NCBI RefSeq assembly: GCF_009674565.1
Contig: NZ_WKJL01000032.1
Coordinates: 1-55,417 of the forward strand
Source of the DNA: Duganella aquatilis
GTDB lineage: Bacteria; Pseudomonadota; Gammaproteobacteria; Burkholderiales; Burkholderiaceae_D
Direction of reading: 5' to 3'
DNA: 55,417 bases
Made by a program: the position numbers and the translations under genes. The first letter of the stretch is position 1, and every line of letters starts with the position of its first letter. The notes below the pieces were generated by a model that was given only the letters and a program-made list of their open reading frames with translations, did no database searches and was not told where the DNA came from. Of the stretch, positions 8,453 through 17,191 are shown in pieces.

Positions 8453-8461
8453 TGTTACAAT
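8453..8461 (+). promoter_or_regulatory. Extended -10 promoter of the gmd operon
   Basis: TGTTACAAT matches the extended -10 pattern with TACAAT as hexamer. A weak TTGGAA (8430-8435) is 20 bases upstream, too far for a typical -35. It lies 42 bases before the gmd start and downstream of the maeB terminator. Confidence 0.45.
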
Positions 8462-8503
8462 GTTGGGCTACTAAGATTACCCACGATTTGGATCGTATTC
8501 ATC

Positions 8504-9547
8504 ATGCAGAAAACAAAAAAAGCCCTGGTTACGGGCATCACCGGTCAAGATGGCGCCTATCTGGCGGAACTGCTGCTGGAAAAAGGCTATGAAGTCACCG
8601 GCACCTATCGCCGCACCAGCTCGGTCAATTTCTGGCGTATTGAAGAACTGGGCATCCAGTCCCATCCAAATCTGAAGCTGGTCGAGTACGACCTGACCGA
8701 CCTCGGTTCCAGCATCCGCCTGCTGCAAAACGCGCAGCCGGACGAAATCTACAACCTGGCCGCGCAAAGCTTTGTCGGCGTCTCCTTCGAGCAGCCGGTC
8801 ACTACCGCGGAAATCACCGGCGTCGGCCCGGTCAACCTGCTGGAAGCGATCCGCATCGTCAATCCGAAGATCCGCTTCTACCAGGCTTCGACCTCGGAAA
8901 TGTTCGGCAAGGTGCAGGCCGTGCCGCAGAAGGAAGACACGCCGTTCTACCCGCGCAGCCCGTACGGCGTGGCCAAGCTGTATGCCCACTGGATGACCGT
9001 GAACTACCGCGAGTCGTATGGCATCTTCGGTTCGTCCGGCATCCTGTTCAACCACGAGTCGCCGCTGCGCGGCCGTGAATTCGTCACCCGCAAGATCACC
9101 GATGCGGTGGCCAAGATCCACCTGGGCCTGCTGGACGTGCTGGAGCTGGGCAATATGGACGCCAAGCGCGACTGGGGCTTTGCCAAGGAATACGTGGAAG
9201 GCATGTGGCGCATGTTGCAGGCCGACGAGCCGGGCACCTATGTGCTGGCCACCAACCGTACCGAAACCGTGCGCGACTTCGTCGCGATGGCGTTCAAGGC
9301 GGTCGACGTGACGCTGGAGTGGAGCGGCGCAGCCGACCACGAAATCGGCACCTGCAAGAAAACCGGCAAGGTGCTGGTGCGCGTCAATCCGAAGTTCTAC
9401 CGCCCGGCGGAAGTGGAACTGCTGATCGGCGACCCGGCCAAGGCGCAGCAGGAGCTGGGCTGGAAACCGTCGACCACGCTGGAACAGCTGTGCCAGATGA
9501 TGGTGGAAGCCGACCTGCGCCGCAATAAAGCCGGCTTCTCGTTCTAA
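8504..9547 (+). CDS. gmd: GDP-mannose 4,6-dehydratase
   Basis: Gmd converts GDP-D-mannose to GDP-4-keto-6-deoxy-D-mannose, the first step towards GDP-D-rhamnose or GDP-L-fucose, in the cytoplasm. The 347-aa protein is an extended short-chain dehydrogenase. The NADP-binding glycine motif 'TGITGQDGAY' is at residues 10-19, followed by 'GTYRRTSS', 'NLAAQSFVGVSFEQP' and the catalytic 'YGVAK' Tyr/Lys pair; 'FNHESPLRG' and 'NMDAKRDWGFA' are typical Gmd segments. rmd follows 15 bases later, so the pathway is steered to D-rhamnose rather than fucose. No strong Shine-Dalgarno is visible. Confidence 0.96.
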   Translation: MQKTKKALVTGITGQDGAYLAELLLEKGYEVTGTYRRTSSVNFWRIEELGIQSHPNLKLVEYDLTDLGSSIRLLQNAQPDEIYNLAAQSFVGVSFEQPVTTAEITGVGPVNLLEAIRIVNPKIRFYQASTSEMFGKVQAVPQKEDTPFYPRSPYGVAKLYAHWMTVNYRESYGIFGSSGILFNHESPLRGREFVTRKITDAVAKIHLGLLDVLELGNMDAKRDWGFAKEYVEGMWRMLQADEPGTYVLATNRTETVRDFVAMAFKAVDVTLEWSGAADHEIGTCKKTGKVLVRVNPKFYRPAEVELLIGDPAKAQQELGWKPSTTLEQLCQMMVEADLRRNKAGFSF

Positions 9548-9562
9548 GTTCAAGGAGGCCCC

Positions 9563-10480
9563 ATGGCTGCTGAAGGCGCGGGCAAGCGTGCCCTGATCAC
9601 CGGTCTGTCCGGCTTCACCGGCCACTACGTCGCGCAGGAGCTGCGCGCGGCCGGCTACCAGGTCTTCGGCACCATCACGCCCGGCCAGCCGGCCAGGGAG
9701 GGCGACAACGCGGGCGAATTCGCGGTCGACCTGCTGGACCGCGCCGGCCTGGCCGCCGTGGTCCGGCAGGTGCAGCCGGACGTGGTGGCGCACCTGGCCG
9801 CCATCGCCTTTGTCGCCCACGGCGACGTCGACCAGATCTACCGCGTCAACGTGGTCGGCACCCGCAACCTGCTGGATGCCCTGGCCGCGCTGGAGAAAAA
9901 ACCGTCGGCCGTGCTGCTGGCGTCCAGCGCCAACATCTACGGCAATACCGACGTCGGCGTCATCGCCGAGGACGTGCCGGCGGCGCCGGCCAACGACTAC
10001 GCCGTCAGCAAGCTGTCGATGGAATACATGGCGCGCCTGTGGCAGGACAAGCTGCCGCTGGTGGTGGTGCGGCCGTTCAACTACACCGGCGTCGGCCAGC
10101 ACGAGAACTTCCTGCTGCCGAAAATCGTTTCCCACTTCCGCCGCCAGGCCGCCGACATCGAGCTGGGCAACCTGCACGTGTGGCGCGACTTTTCCGACGT
10201 GCGCATGGTCGCGCAAAGCTATCGCAGGCTGCTGGCCGCGCCGGCCGCGATCGGCCAGACCGTCAACATCTGCTCCGGCCACGGCTACTCGCTGGGCGAG
10301 GCGCTCGACATGATGGCCGATATCGCCGGCTACCGTATCAACGTCCACGTCAACCCGGCCTTCGTGCGCGCCAATGAAGTGGTGCGCCTGGTCGGCGACA
10401 ACCGCCGCCTGGCCGCCGTCACCGGCGCCATCGATACCGTGCCGCTGGCCGAGACGCTGCGCTGGATGTACACGGCGTGA
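9563..10480 (+). CDS. rmd: GDP-4-keto-6-deoxy-D-mannose reductase (GDP-D-rhamnose synthesis)
   Basis: Rmd reduces the 4-keto group of the Gmd product to give GDP-D-rhamnose. The 305-aa protein is an extended SDR: 'ALITGLSGFTGHY' is the cofactor loop, 'LAAIAFVAHGD' and 'SSANIYGN' are typical, and 'YAVSK' holds the catalytic Tyr and Lys. It resembles Pseudomonas Rmd rather than fucose synthase, which needs epimerase activity. A near-perfect Shine-Dalgarno AAGGAGG (9552-9558) precedes the ATG. The stop overlaps the GTG start of the next glycosyltransferase by four bases, which implies translational coupling. Confidence 0.88.
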   Translation: MAAEGAGKRALITGLSGFTGHYVAQELRAAGYQVFGTITPGQPAREGDNAGEFAVDLLDRAGLAAVVRQVQPDVVAHLAAIAFVAHGDVDQIYRVNVVGTRNLLDALAALEKKPSAVLLASSANIYGNTDVGVIAEDVPAAPANDYAVSKLSMEYMARLWQDKLPLVVVRPFNYTGVGQHENFLLPKIVSHFRRQAADIELGNLHVWRDFSDVRMVAQSYRRLLAAPAAIGQTVNICSGHGYSLGEALDMMADIAGYRINVHVNPAFVRANEVVRLVGDNRRLAAVTGAIDTVPLAETLRWMYTA

Positions 10481-11643
10481 ACCAGCTGCGCTCCCTGCGT
10501 GTCGGCCTGTCCGCCACCACCACCGAGCCGGCGCTGACCGGCGGCTGCATGGACGGCATCGGCGTCTATACCCACGGCCTGCTGCAGCACCTGCCGCAGG
10601 CTGGCGTCGAGGTGCTGCCGTTTTCCTTCGCCCCGCCCGGCGACGCGCGCCGCCTGACGGTGGGCCGCGCGCTGCCGCTGTCGTTTCCGCTGGCGACGCT
10701 GGGCGACCTGATGCTGCCGTCGTCGGTGCATCTGAGTACGCAGTCGGTGCTGGGCAAGGGCGCGGCGCCGCTGGACCTGTTCCACGCCACCGACTATCGC
10801 ATCGTGCGCATGGACTGCCCGGTGGTGGCCACGCTGCACGACGCGCTGCCGATTTCGCATCCGGAATGGGCCAGCCCGAAAATGCGCAAATTAAAGAACT
10901 GGCTGCAGGCCAAGGCCGCGCGCAAGGCGCAGCATGTGATGACCGGTTCGCACTTCTCGATTCGTGAGCTGGTGGAATGCTTCGGCGTCGATGAAAACCG
11001 CATCAGCGTGGTGCACCACGGCGTGCGCGCCGAGTGGCACGAGCAGCCGGACGCCGCGGCGCGCGACGCCACGCTGGCGCAGCACCAGCTGCGCGCCGGC
11101 TATTTCCTGTTCGTCGGCACGCTGCAACCGCGCAAGAACGTCGAACGCCTGCTGGAAGCCTACCTGAGCCTGCCGCCGGTGCTGCGTTCGGCGCGCCAAC
11201 TGGTGATCGTCGGCGCCCCCGGCTGGCGCAGCGAAGCACTGGTCAGCCGCATCAAGGCCGCGCAGCAGCGCGGCGAGAACGTGGTATGGCTGGACCAGTT
11301 GACCGACGACGTCCAGCTGCGCCACCTGTACGCCGGCGCCGGCGCCTTCATCTTCCCGTCGCTGCACGAAGGCTTCGGCCTGCCGCTGCTGGAAGCCTTC
11401 GCCAGCGGCGTGGCGGTGGCCTGCTCCGGCACCACCTCGCTGCCGGAAGTGGCGGCCGGCGCGGCGCTGGAATTCGATCCGCTGTCGGTGGGCGAGATCG
11501 CCGCCGCCATGACCACCCTGGCACGCGACGACGCGCTGCGCGCGCGCTGCGTCGCCGCCGGCCGCCGCCGCGCGCTGGAGCTCACCTGGGACGAGGCGGC
11601 GCGCCGCACCGCCGCCGTGTATCACCACGTCCTGTCACACTGA
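10477..11643 (+). CDS. Glycosyltransferase family 4 (WbpY-like, probable rhamnosyltransferase)
   Basis: The 388-aa protein begins at a GTG that overlaps the rmd stop (GTGA). It has the two-domain GT-B layout: an N-terminal acceptor domain with 'MDGIGVYTHGLLQ' and a C-terminal donor domain with 'YFLFVGTLQPRKNVERLLEAY' and the E-x7-E-like 'HEGFGLPLLEAFASG' that binds the nucleotide sugar. No membrane segment is seen, so it is cytoplasmic or peripheral. Given its position after gmd-rmd, the likely donor is GDP-D-rhamnose, as for WbpX/Y/Z in the common polysaccharide antigen cluster of Pseudomonas. Acceptor and linkage cannot be read from sequence. Confidence 0.85.
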   Translation: MNQLRSLRVGLSATTTEPALTGGCMDGIGVYTHGLLQHLPQAGVEVLPFSFAPPGDARRLTVGRALPLSFPLATLGDLMLPSSVHLSTQSVLGKGAAPLDLFHATDYRIVRMDCPVVATLHDALPISHPEWASPKMRKLKNWLQAKAARKAQHVMTGSHFSIRELVECFGVDENRISVVHHGVRAEWHEQPDAAARDATLAQHQLRAGYFLFVGTLQPRKNVERLLEAYLSLPPVLRSARQLVIVGAPGWRSEALVSRIKAAQQRGENVVWLDQLTDDVQLRHLYAGAGAFIFPSLHEGFGLPLLEAFASGVAVACSGTTSLPEVAAGAALEFDPLSVGEIAAAMTTLARDDALRARCVAAGRRRALELTWDEAARRTAAVYHHVLSH

Positions 11644-11659
11644 ATTGTCACACCGAGCC

Positions 11660-12775
11660 ATGCGCGTCCTCCATTTCTACAAGACCTATTATCCCGACAC
11701 CTGGGGCGGTATCGAACAAGTGATACGCCAGCTGTGCGTCGGCACGGGCCGCCTCGGCGTCACCAACGAAGTGCTGACCCTGAGCCGCAACGGTCCGTCC
11801 GAGATCGAGATCGAAGGCCATACCGTGCACCGCGTGCCGCTGGACTTCGAGATCGCCTCCACCGGCTTTTCGTTCGCCGCCATCCGCAAGCTGGCGCGCC
11901 TGGCGCGCAAGGCGGACGTGATCCATTACCACTTCCCGTGGCCGTTCATGGACCTGGCGCACTTCCTGGCGCGCATCGACAAGCCGAGCGTGGTGACCTA
12001 CCACTCCGACATCGTGCGCCAGAAGAACCTGCTGCGCGTGTACGGCCCGCTGAAGCGCCGCTTCCTGGAAAACGTCAGCACCGTGGTGGCGACCTCGCCC
12101 AACTACCTGGCCTCGTCGCCGGTGCTCAAGCGCTTCGAGCACAAGACCCGCACCATCACCTACGGCCTGGATAAATCGATTTATCCGACGCCGTCGCAGG
12201 CATCGAAGGACAAGTGGCGCGCCCAGTGCGGCGAGCGCTTCTTCCTGTTCGTCGGCGTGCTGCGCTACTACAAGGGCCTGCACATCCTGCTGGATGCGAT
12301 GGCCAATGTCGACTACCCGGTGGTGATCGTCGGCGCCGGCCCGATCGAGCAGGAGCTGAAGGAACACGCGCGGCGCCTGGGCCTGACCCACGTGCAGTTC
12401 ATCGGCGCGGTGGACGAGGAAGACAAGGCGGCATTGCTGGAACTGAGCTACGCCATGGTGTTCCCGTCGCACCTGCGCTCGGAAGCCTTCGGCATCTCGC
12501 TGCTGGAAGGCGCGATGTTCGGCAAGCCGATGATCTCCAGCGAGATCGGCACCGGCACCACCTACATCAACATCGACAACGAGACCGGGCTGGTGGTGCC
12601 GCCCGACGATCCGGCGGCGCTGGGCGCCGCCATGCGCAAGCTGTGGGACCATCCGGAGCTGGCCGCCGACATGGGCCGCCGCGCCGAGGCGCGTTACTGG
12701 GAACTGTTCACCGCCGAGCGCATGGCGCAGAATTACCATGCGCTGTACCGCGAGCTGGTGGCGCGGCCAAGGTAA
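11660..12775 (+). CDS. Glycosyltransferase family 4 (WbpZ-like)
   Basis: I take the ATG at 11660, giving 371 aa that begin 'MRVLHFYKTYYPDTWGG', a typical GT4 N-terminus; a TTG five codons upstream is less likely. Donor-domain motifs are 'FFLFVGVLRYYKGLHILLDA', 'VVIVGAGPIEQEL' and 'RSEAFGISLLEGAMFGKP'. The opening and the operon position recall WbpZ, which adds the first D-rhamnose to the lipid-linked acceptor in Pseudomonas; this is an analogy only. It starts 16 bases after the previous stop, and no polymer export genes (wzm/wzt) follow in the window. Confidence 0.85.
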   Translation: MRVLHFYKTYYPDTWGGIEQVIRQLCVGTGRLGVTNEVLTLSRNGPSEIEIEGHTVHRVPLDFEIASTGFSFAAIRKLARLARKADVIHYHFPWPFMDLAHFLARIDKPSVVTYHSDIVRQKNLLRVYGPLKRRFLENVSTVVATSPNYLASSPVLKRFEHKTRTITYGLDKSIYPTPSQASKDKWRAQCGERFFLFVGVLRYYKGLHILLDAMANVDYPVVIVGAGPIEQELKEHARRLGLTHVQFIGAVDEEDKAALLELSYAMVFPSHLRSEAFGISLLEGAMFGKPMISSEIGTGTTYINIDNETGLVVPPDDPAALGAAMRKLWDHPELAADMGRRAEARYWELFTAERMAQNYHALYRELVARPR

Positions 12776-12808
12776 AATAGGCGTCTGCCCCTGATTTCGG
12801 AGACTCGC

Positions 12809-13516
12809 GTGCGCTGCCTGGTTATTGAAGACGAAGCCGAAACTTCCAATTACATCTGCAAGGGACTGCGCGAGGCCGGCTACATCGTCACCGCCGCCGC
12901 CAACGGCCCGGACGGACTCGATTACGCCACCGGCGAGGACTGGGACATCATCATCCTCGACCGCATGCTGCCGGGCCGCATCGACGGCCTGTCCATCGTC
13001 GACAAGCTGCGCGCGCTGGGCAAGCAGACCCCGGTCATCATCGTCAGCGCGCTGACCACCATCGACGCCCGCGTCACCGGCCTGCGCGGCGGCGCCGACG
13101 ACTACCTGTCCAAGCCTTTCGCCTTCTCCGAACTGCTGGCGCGCGTGGAAGCGCTGCTGCGCCGCAGCGCCCCCGGCGCCGACAGCACGCAATTGCAGGT
13201 GGCCGACCTGCGGCTGGACCTGCGCACGCTGCGCGTCACGCGCGGCAGCAAGGTGATCACGCTGCAGCCGCGCGAATACCGCCTGCTGGAATACCTGATG
13301 CGCAACGAGAACCAGGTGGTGACCCGCACCATGCTGCTGGAATCGGTGTGGGACTACCACTTCGACCCGCAGACCAATGTGATCGACGTGCAGATCTCGC
13401 GCCTGCGCGCCAAGGTGGACAAGGACTTCCCGGTGATGCTGATCCACACGCTGCGCGGCGTCGGCTACCGCATGGGCGTGACGCCGCCGGACGAGGCGGA
13501 GCTGCCGGGTGTTTAG
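12809..13516 (+). CDS. OmpR-family response regulator
   Basis: The 235-aa protein starts at a GTG with CGGAGA a few bases upstream. It has a receiver domain (about 1-115; acidic pocket E7/D8, phosphoacceptor D51 in 'IILDRMLPG', K in 'LSKPFAF') and a winged-helix DNA-binding domain (about 128-225; 'LQPREYRLLEYLMRN', 'TNVIDVQISRLRAKVD', 'LIHTLRGVGYRM'). The partner kinase overlaps its last eight bases, so the pair is co-translated. The targets are unknown; heavy-metal or antimicrobial responders of the CzcR/IrlR group look most alike in layout. Confidence 0.93.
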   Translation: MRCLVIEDEAETSNYICKGLREAGYIVTAAANGPDGLDYATGEDWDIIILDRMLPGRIDGLSIVDKLRALGKQTPVIIVSALTTIDARVTGLRGGADDYLSKPFAFSELLARVEALLRRSAPGADSTQLQVADLRLDLRTLRVTRGSKVITLQPREYRLLEYLMRNENQVVTRTMLLESVWDYHFDPQTNVIDVQISRLRAKVDKDFPVMLIHTLRGVGYRMGVTPPDEAELPGV

Positions 13517-14867
13517 ACTGCGCACCTCGATCGTCGCCAAGCTGGTGCTGGGCTACGGCCTGCTGGGCCTGGCGTCCATCGTGGCGGTATCGGCGGTGTT
13601 CTACAGCGGCACCATCGGTGTGCTGGACCAGAACATCGACGGCAAGATCCGGGCCCAGACCGAACGCATGCTGGACAACATCAACGACGGCAACCGCGAG
13701 GCGCTGAAGGCGGAGGTGCACCGGTTGCTGACCGACGGCGTCGACAACGACCGCGAAATCTTCCAGCTGCTCGATGTCGACGGCACGGCGCTGGCCGGCA
13801 ACCTCGGTTCTTGGCCCAGCGTGGCCGATGCGCCGGACCTGGTGACGGCCACCGTGCTGCGCTACGGCCGCAGCGCGCCGGCGCGCCTGTACCTGCGGCC
13901 CCTGGTGCAGGGCGGGGTGCTGATCGTCGGCCGCGACTTGAGCGAGGAAGACGCGGTGCGCGAAGTGATCTGGCGCGCGCTGGCGGCCGGCGCCTGCGTG
14001 TCGCTGATGCTGACCATCGCCGGCGCCATGCTGTTCCGCAGCAGCATCGAGTCGCGCCTGGGCCAGATCCGCCGCACCGCCGCGCAGATCGAGGCGGGCG
14101 ACCTGAGTCCGCGCATTCCGGTCGTCGGCAGCGACGAATTCGCGCTGCTCAACCGCGACATCAACCGCATGCTGGACCGCATCGAGCTGCTGATGGACGG
14201 CATCCGCAACGTCTCCAACGCCATCGCCCACGATTTGCGCACGCCGTTGAGCCGCATCCGCGGCCGGCTGGACGACGCCCTGCGCCACGACGTGACGGTG
14301 CCGCGCCTGGCCACCGCCGCCCACGACGCCATCGACGACATCGATGACCTGATACGCCTGTTCGAGCGCCTGCTGCAGATCGCCGAGGCGGAATCGGGCA
14401 TGCGCGCGCGCCTGTTCGAGCGGCTCGACCTGGGCCGCGTGGTGGCCGACATCGGCGAGATGTACGAAGCCATCGCCGAGGACAGCCAGATCGCGCTGAC
14501 GGTCGACGCGCCGGACTCGCTGTACGTGGACGGCGACCGCAACCTGCTGGCCAGCGCGGTCGCCAGCCTGCTGGACAACGCCATCAAGTACGCCGGCCCC
14601 GGTTCCGTCATTCACGTGCGCGCCGGCCTGCATCACGGCCAGGCGTCGATGTCGGTGCACGACAATGGTCCCGGCATTCCGGCGGGCGAACTGGGCAACG
14701 TCACGCAGCGCTTCTACCGGCTCGACAAGAGCCGCCACATGCCGGGCAATGGCCTGGGCCTGTCCATCGTCAGCGCCACCGCCAAGTCGCACGACGGCAA
14801 GCTGGTGCTGGAAGACGCCGGACCGGGACTGATCGCCCGCATCGTGCTGCCGCTGGCGGCCAGCTAG
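13509..14867 (+). CDS. Sensor histidine kinase, partner of the OmpR-type regulator
   Basis: The 452-aa membrane kinase starts at a GTG inside the regulator gene. A membrane segment lies at about 10-32, then a periplasmic sensor region (about 33-155) with no recognised ligand fold, a second membrane segment (about 160-180), HAMP, a dimerisation domain with the phospho-acceptor His in 'IAHDLRTPLSR' near residue 240, and an ATPase domain with N-box 'LLDNAIKYA', G1 'DNGPGIP' and G2 'GNGLGLSI'. It should autophosphorylate and pass phosphate to the adjacent regulator. The stimulus cannot be deduced. Confidence 0.93.
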   Translation: MFRLRTSIVAKLVLGYGLLGLASIVAVSAVFYSGTIGVLDQNIDGKIRAQTERMLDNINDGNREALKAEVHRLLTDGVDNDREIFQLLDVDGTALAGNLGSWPSVADAPDLVTATVLRYGRSAPARLYLRPLVQGGVLIVGRDLSEEDAVREVIWRALAAGACVSLMLTIAGAMLFRSSIESRLGQIRRTAAQIEAGDLSPRIPVVGSDEFALLNRDINRMLDRIELLMDGIRNVSNAIAHDLRTPLSRIRGRLDDALRHDVTVPRLATAAHDAIDDIDDLIRLFERLLQIAEAESGMRARLFERLDLGRVVADIGEMYEAIAEDSQIALTVDAPDSLYVDGDRNLLASAVASLLDNAIKYAGPGSVIHVRAGLHHGQASMSVHDNGPGIPAGELGNVTQRFYRLDKSRHMPGNGLGLSIVSATAKSHDGKLVLEDAGPGLIARIVLPLAAS

Positions 14868-14962
14868 TCCAAAGCGCAACTCTCCAATTCGTAATGTGGC
14901 CGCAAGCTTGGGGAAAGCCGCGCCCCCCTATGATGAGCTGATATCTTTCGGCTACCTCCATC

Positions 14963-16183
14963 ATGCACGACTTAAGCGACATCGCCAGCTGGCTCCAGCA
15001 TCACCCCATCTACCACGACTCGTCGGTGCACAGCACGCTGCCCGACCCGACCTTCATCACGGAAGGGGAGTCGGTGGTGTCCTTCAGCACCAACAACTAC
15101 CTGGCGCTGGCCAACCATCCGCGCCTGGTGGCGGCGGCCAAGGCGGGCCTGGACCGCTACGGCGTCGGCAACTGCGAGTCGCGCCTGCTGGGCGGCGACC
15201 TGGAAGTCTACCGCGAGCTGGAACGCCGCCTGGGCGCGCTGAAGCACAAGAGCGACGCGGTGCTGTTCGTCACCGGCTACATGACCAACATCGGCGTGCT
15301 GTCGTCGATCGTCAAGGCGGCCACCTTGGCGCGCCTGCACGGCTTCCGCGCCCGCAAGCGCCGCAAGTACGCCTACTACTCGGACGAATTCAATCACATC
15401 TCGATCCGCGAAGGCATCCAGATGTCGGGCGCGCTGCGCTACAACTACCGCCACTGCGACATGAACCACCTGGAGTCGCTGCTGCAGGCCGGCGCGGTGG
15501 AAGGCACCACGCCGATCATCGTCAGCGACGGCGTGTTCAGCATGGAAGGCACGATCGCGCCGCTGCCGGAGCTGGTGGCGCTGGCCGAGCGCTTCGACGC
15601 GCTGCTGTACATCGACGACGCCCACGCCACCGGCATCCTGGGCGCCACCGGCGGCGGCACCTCGGAGCACTTCAACTGCTACAGCCCGAACATCATGCAG
15701 ATGGGGACCCTGAGCAAGGCGCTCGGCTCCATCGGCGGCTTCGTGGCGGTGGAAAAGGATGTGGGCGACGTGATCCGCCTGACCAGCTCCGCCTACGGCT
15801 TCACCTGCCCGCCGCCGCCGGACCAGGCTGCGGCGCTGCTGGCGGCGCTGGACATCCTGGAAGAAGAACCGGAACGCCGCCAGCGCCTGTGGGACAACCA
15901 GCGCTACTTCATCGAGCGCATGGCGCCGCTGGGCTACACCATCATCTCGACCGCCACGCCTATCCTGCCGGTGCTGATCGGCGATGCCGAAACCTGCCAG
16001 CGCTACGCGGTGGAACTGCGCGCCGAAGGCGTGCACGTGGACTCGATCCAGTTCCCGGCGGCGCCGGTGGGCCAGGCGCGCCTGCGCTTCATGATGAACG
16101 CCGGCCACACCAGGGCGCAGATCGACCACGCCGTCAGCGTGATGGCGCGCCTGGCCGGACGCGGCGCACGCCTGGTCGCGTAA
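14963..16183 (+). CDS. Alpha-oxoamine synthase family PLP enzyme (KBL/BioF/Spt/CqsA type)
   Basis: The 406-aa protein is a fold-type I PLP enzyme that condenses an amino acid with an acyl-CoA with loss of CO2. Visible signatures: 'FSTNNYLALANHPRL' at the N-terminus, 'GVGNCESRLLGG', D218 and H221 in 'IDDAHATGILG', and Schiff-base K252 in 'GTLSKALGSIGGF'. No bio or kbl/tdh genes adjoin it, so biotin or threonine catabolism is not supported. The neighbours are signalling genes: an OmpR pair upstream and a hybrid kinase plus HD-GYP regulator converging from downstream. That leaves serine palmitoyltransferase-like lipid synthesis or a CqsA/LqsA/JqsA-type autoinducer synthase as alternatives. Only family level is firm. 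Confidence 0.8.
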   Translation: MHDLSDIASWLQHHPIYHDSSVHSTLPDPTFITEGESVVSFSTNNYLALANHPRLVAAAKAGLDRYGVGNCESRLLGGDLEVYRELERRLGALKHKSDAVLFVTGYMTNIGVLSSIVKAATLARLHGFRARKRRKYAYYSDEFNHISIREGIQMSGALRYNYRHCDMNHLESLLQAGAVEGTTPIIVSDGVFSMEGTIAPLPELVALAERFDALLYIDDAHATGILGATGGGTSEHFNCYSPNIMQMGTLSKALGSIGGFVAVEKDVGDVIRLTSSAYGFTCPPPPDQAAALLAALDILEEEPERRQRLWDNQRYFIERMAPLGYTIISTATPILPVLIGDAETCQRYAVELRAEGVHVDSIQFPAAPVGQARLRFMMNAGHTRAQIDHAVSVMARLAGRGARLVA

Positions 16184-16192
16184 AGGCGTGGA

Positions 16193-17191
16193 CTAACGCT
16201 CTGCCCAGCGTTCCTTGATCTCAAGCAGCGCGGGCATCTGTTCAAAGAAGAGGTCGACCAGGCGGCCTTCGAAATGCAGGCCGCGCTGCGCCTCCATGTG
16301 AGCGACGGCCTTCTCCAGCGGCCAGGCTTCCTTGTACGGCCGCGCCGAGGTCAGCGCGTCGAACACGTCGGCGATCGCCACGATGCGCCCGACCAGCGGA
16401 ATCTCTTCCCCTTTCAAACCGTTCGGATAGCCGCTGCCGTCCCACTTCTCGTGGTGGGTGACGGCGACGTCGTAGGCCATCGCCAGCATGCCGTGCGGAT
16501 GGCGGCCGATGATGTCGCCGCCGATCGAGGCGTGCGACTGCATCACCTTCCATTCTTCCGCGTCCAGCGGGCCGGGCTTGCGCAGGATGTTGTCGGGGAT
16601 GCCGATCTTGCCGACATCGTGCATCGGCGCCGCGTGCAGCAGGTCTTCCGCCTCCGCTTCCGTCATGCCCAGCGCCAGGCCGAGGATGCGCGAGTAGTGG
16701 CTCATGCGGATCACGTGCAGGCCGGTCTCGTTGTCCTTGAATTCGGCCGCCAGGCCGAGGCGCTGGACGATTTCCAGGCGCGTCTTCTTCAGTTCATCCA
16801 CGCCCACCAGCGACAGGTGGGTGCGCACGCGGGCACGCACGATGGGCGGGCTGACCGGCTTGGTGATGTAGTCGACCGCACCGGCCTCGAAGCCGATCAC
16901 CTCGTCGTCGGTGTCGGCCAGGGCGGTGACGAAGATCACGGGTATCGACGCCGTGACCGGATCGGCCTTCAGCTTGGCGCAGGTTTCGTAGCCGGTCATG
17001 CCCGGCATCATCACGTCCAGCAGGATCAGCTGCGGCTGTTCGGAGCGCGCCAGTTCCAGCGCGCGCGGGCCGTCCTTGGCGAACAGCAGACGGTATTGGT
17101 CCTGCAGGATGTGGCGCAGCAGCTGCAGGTTGCTGGCCTCGTCGTCGACCACGAGGATCTGCGGCTGGTTGGCTTGGTGCGTGGTAATCAT
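16193..17191 (-). CDS. REC-HD-GYP response regulator (c-di-GMP phosphodiesterase)
   Basis: The 332-aa protein has a receiver domain (about 10-125, phosphoacceptor in 'ILLDVMMPGMTG') and an HD-GYP domain (about 145-325). The metal site 'HDVGKIGIPD' and the defining 'HHEKWDGSGYP' stretch are intact, so hydrolysis of c-di-GMP to GMP is expected. Its ATG overlaps the stop of the upstream hybrid kinase by four bases; the kinase very probably phosphorylates it. The 3' end lies nine bases from the convergent oxoamine synthase gene. Confidence 0.95.
   Translation of the reverse strand: MITTHQANQPQILVVDDEASNLQLLRHILQDQYRLLFAKDGPRALELARSEQPQLILLDVMMPGMTGYETCAKLKADPVTASIPVIFVTALADTDDEVIGFEAGAVDYITKPVSPPIVRARVRTHLSLVGVDELKKTRLEIVQRLGLAAEFKDNETGLHVIRMSHYSRILGLALGMTEAEAEDLLHAAPMHDVGKIGIPDNILRKPGPLDAEEWKVMQSHASIGGDIIGRHPHGMLAMAYDVAVTHHEKWDGSGYPNGLKGEEIPLVGRIVAIADVFDALTSARPYKEAWPLEKAVAHMEAQRGLHFEGRLVDLFFEQMPALLEIKERWAER

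Noticed and set aside
8477..10348. Minus-strand frame opposite gmd and rmd
   Set aside because: No recognisable domain, and it covers two well-identified plus-strand genes.
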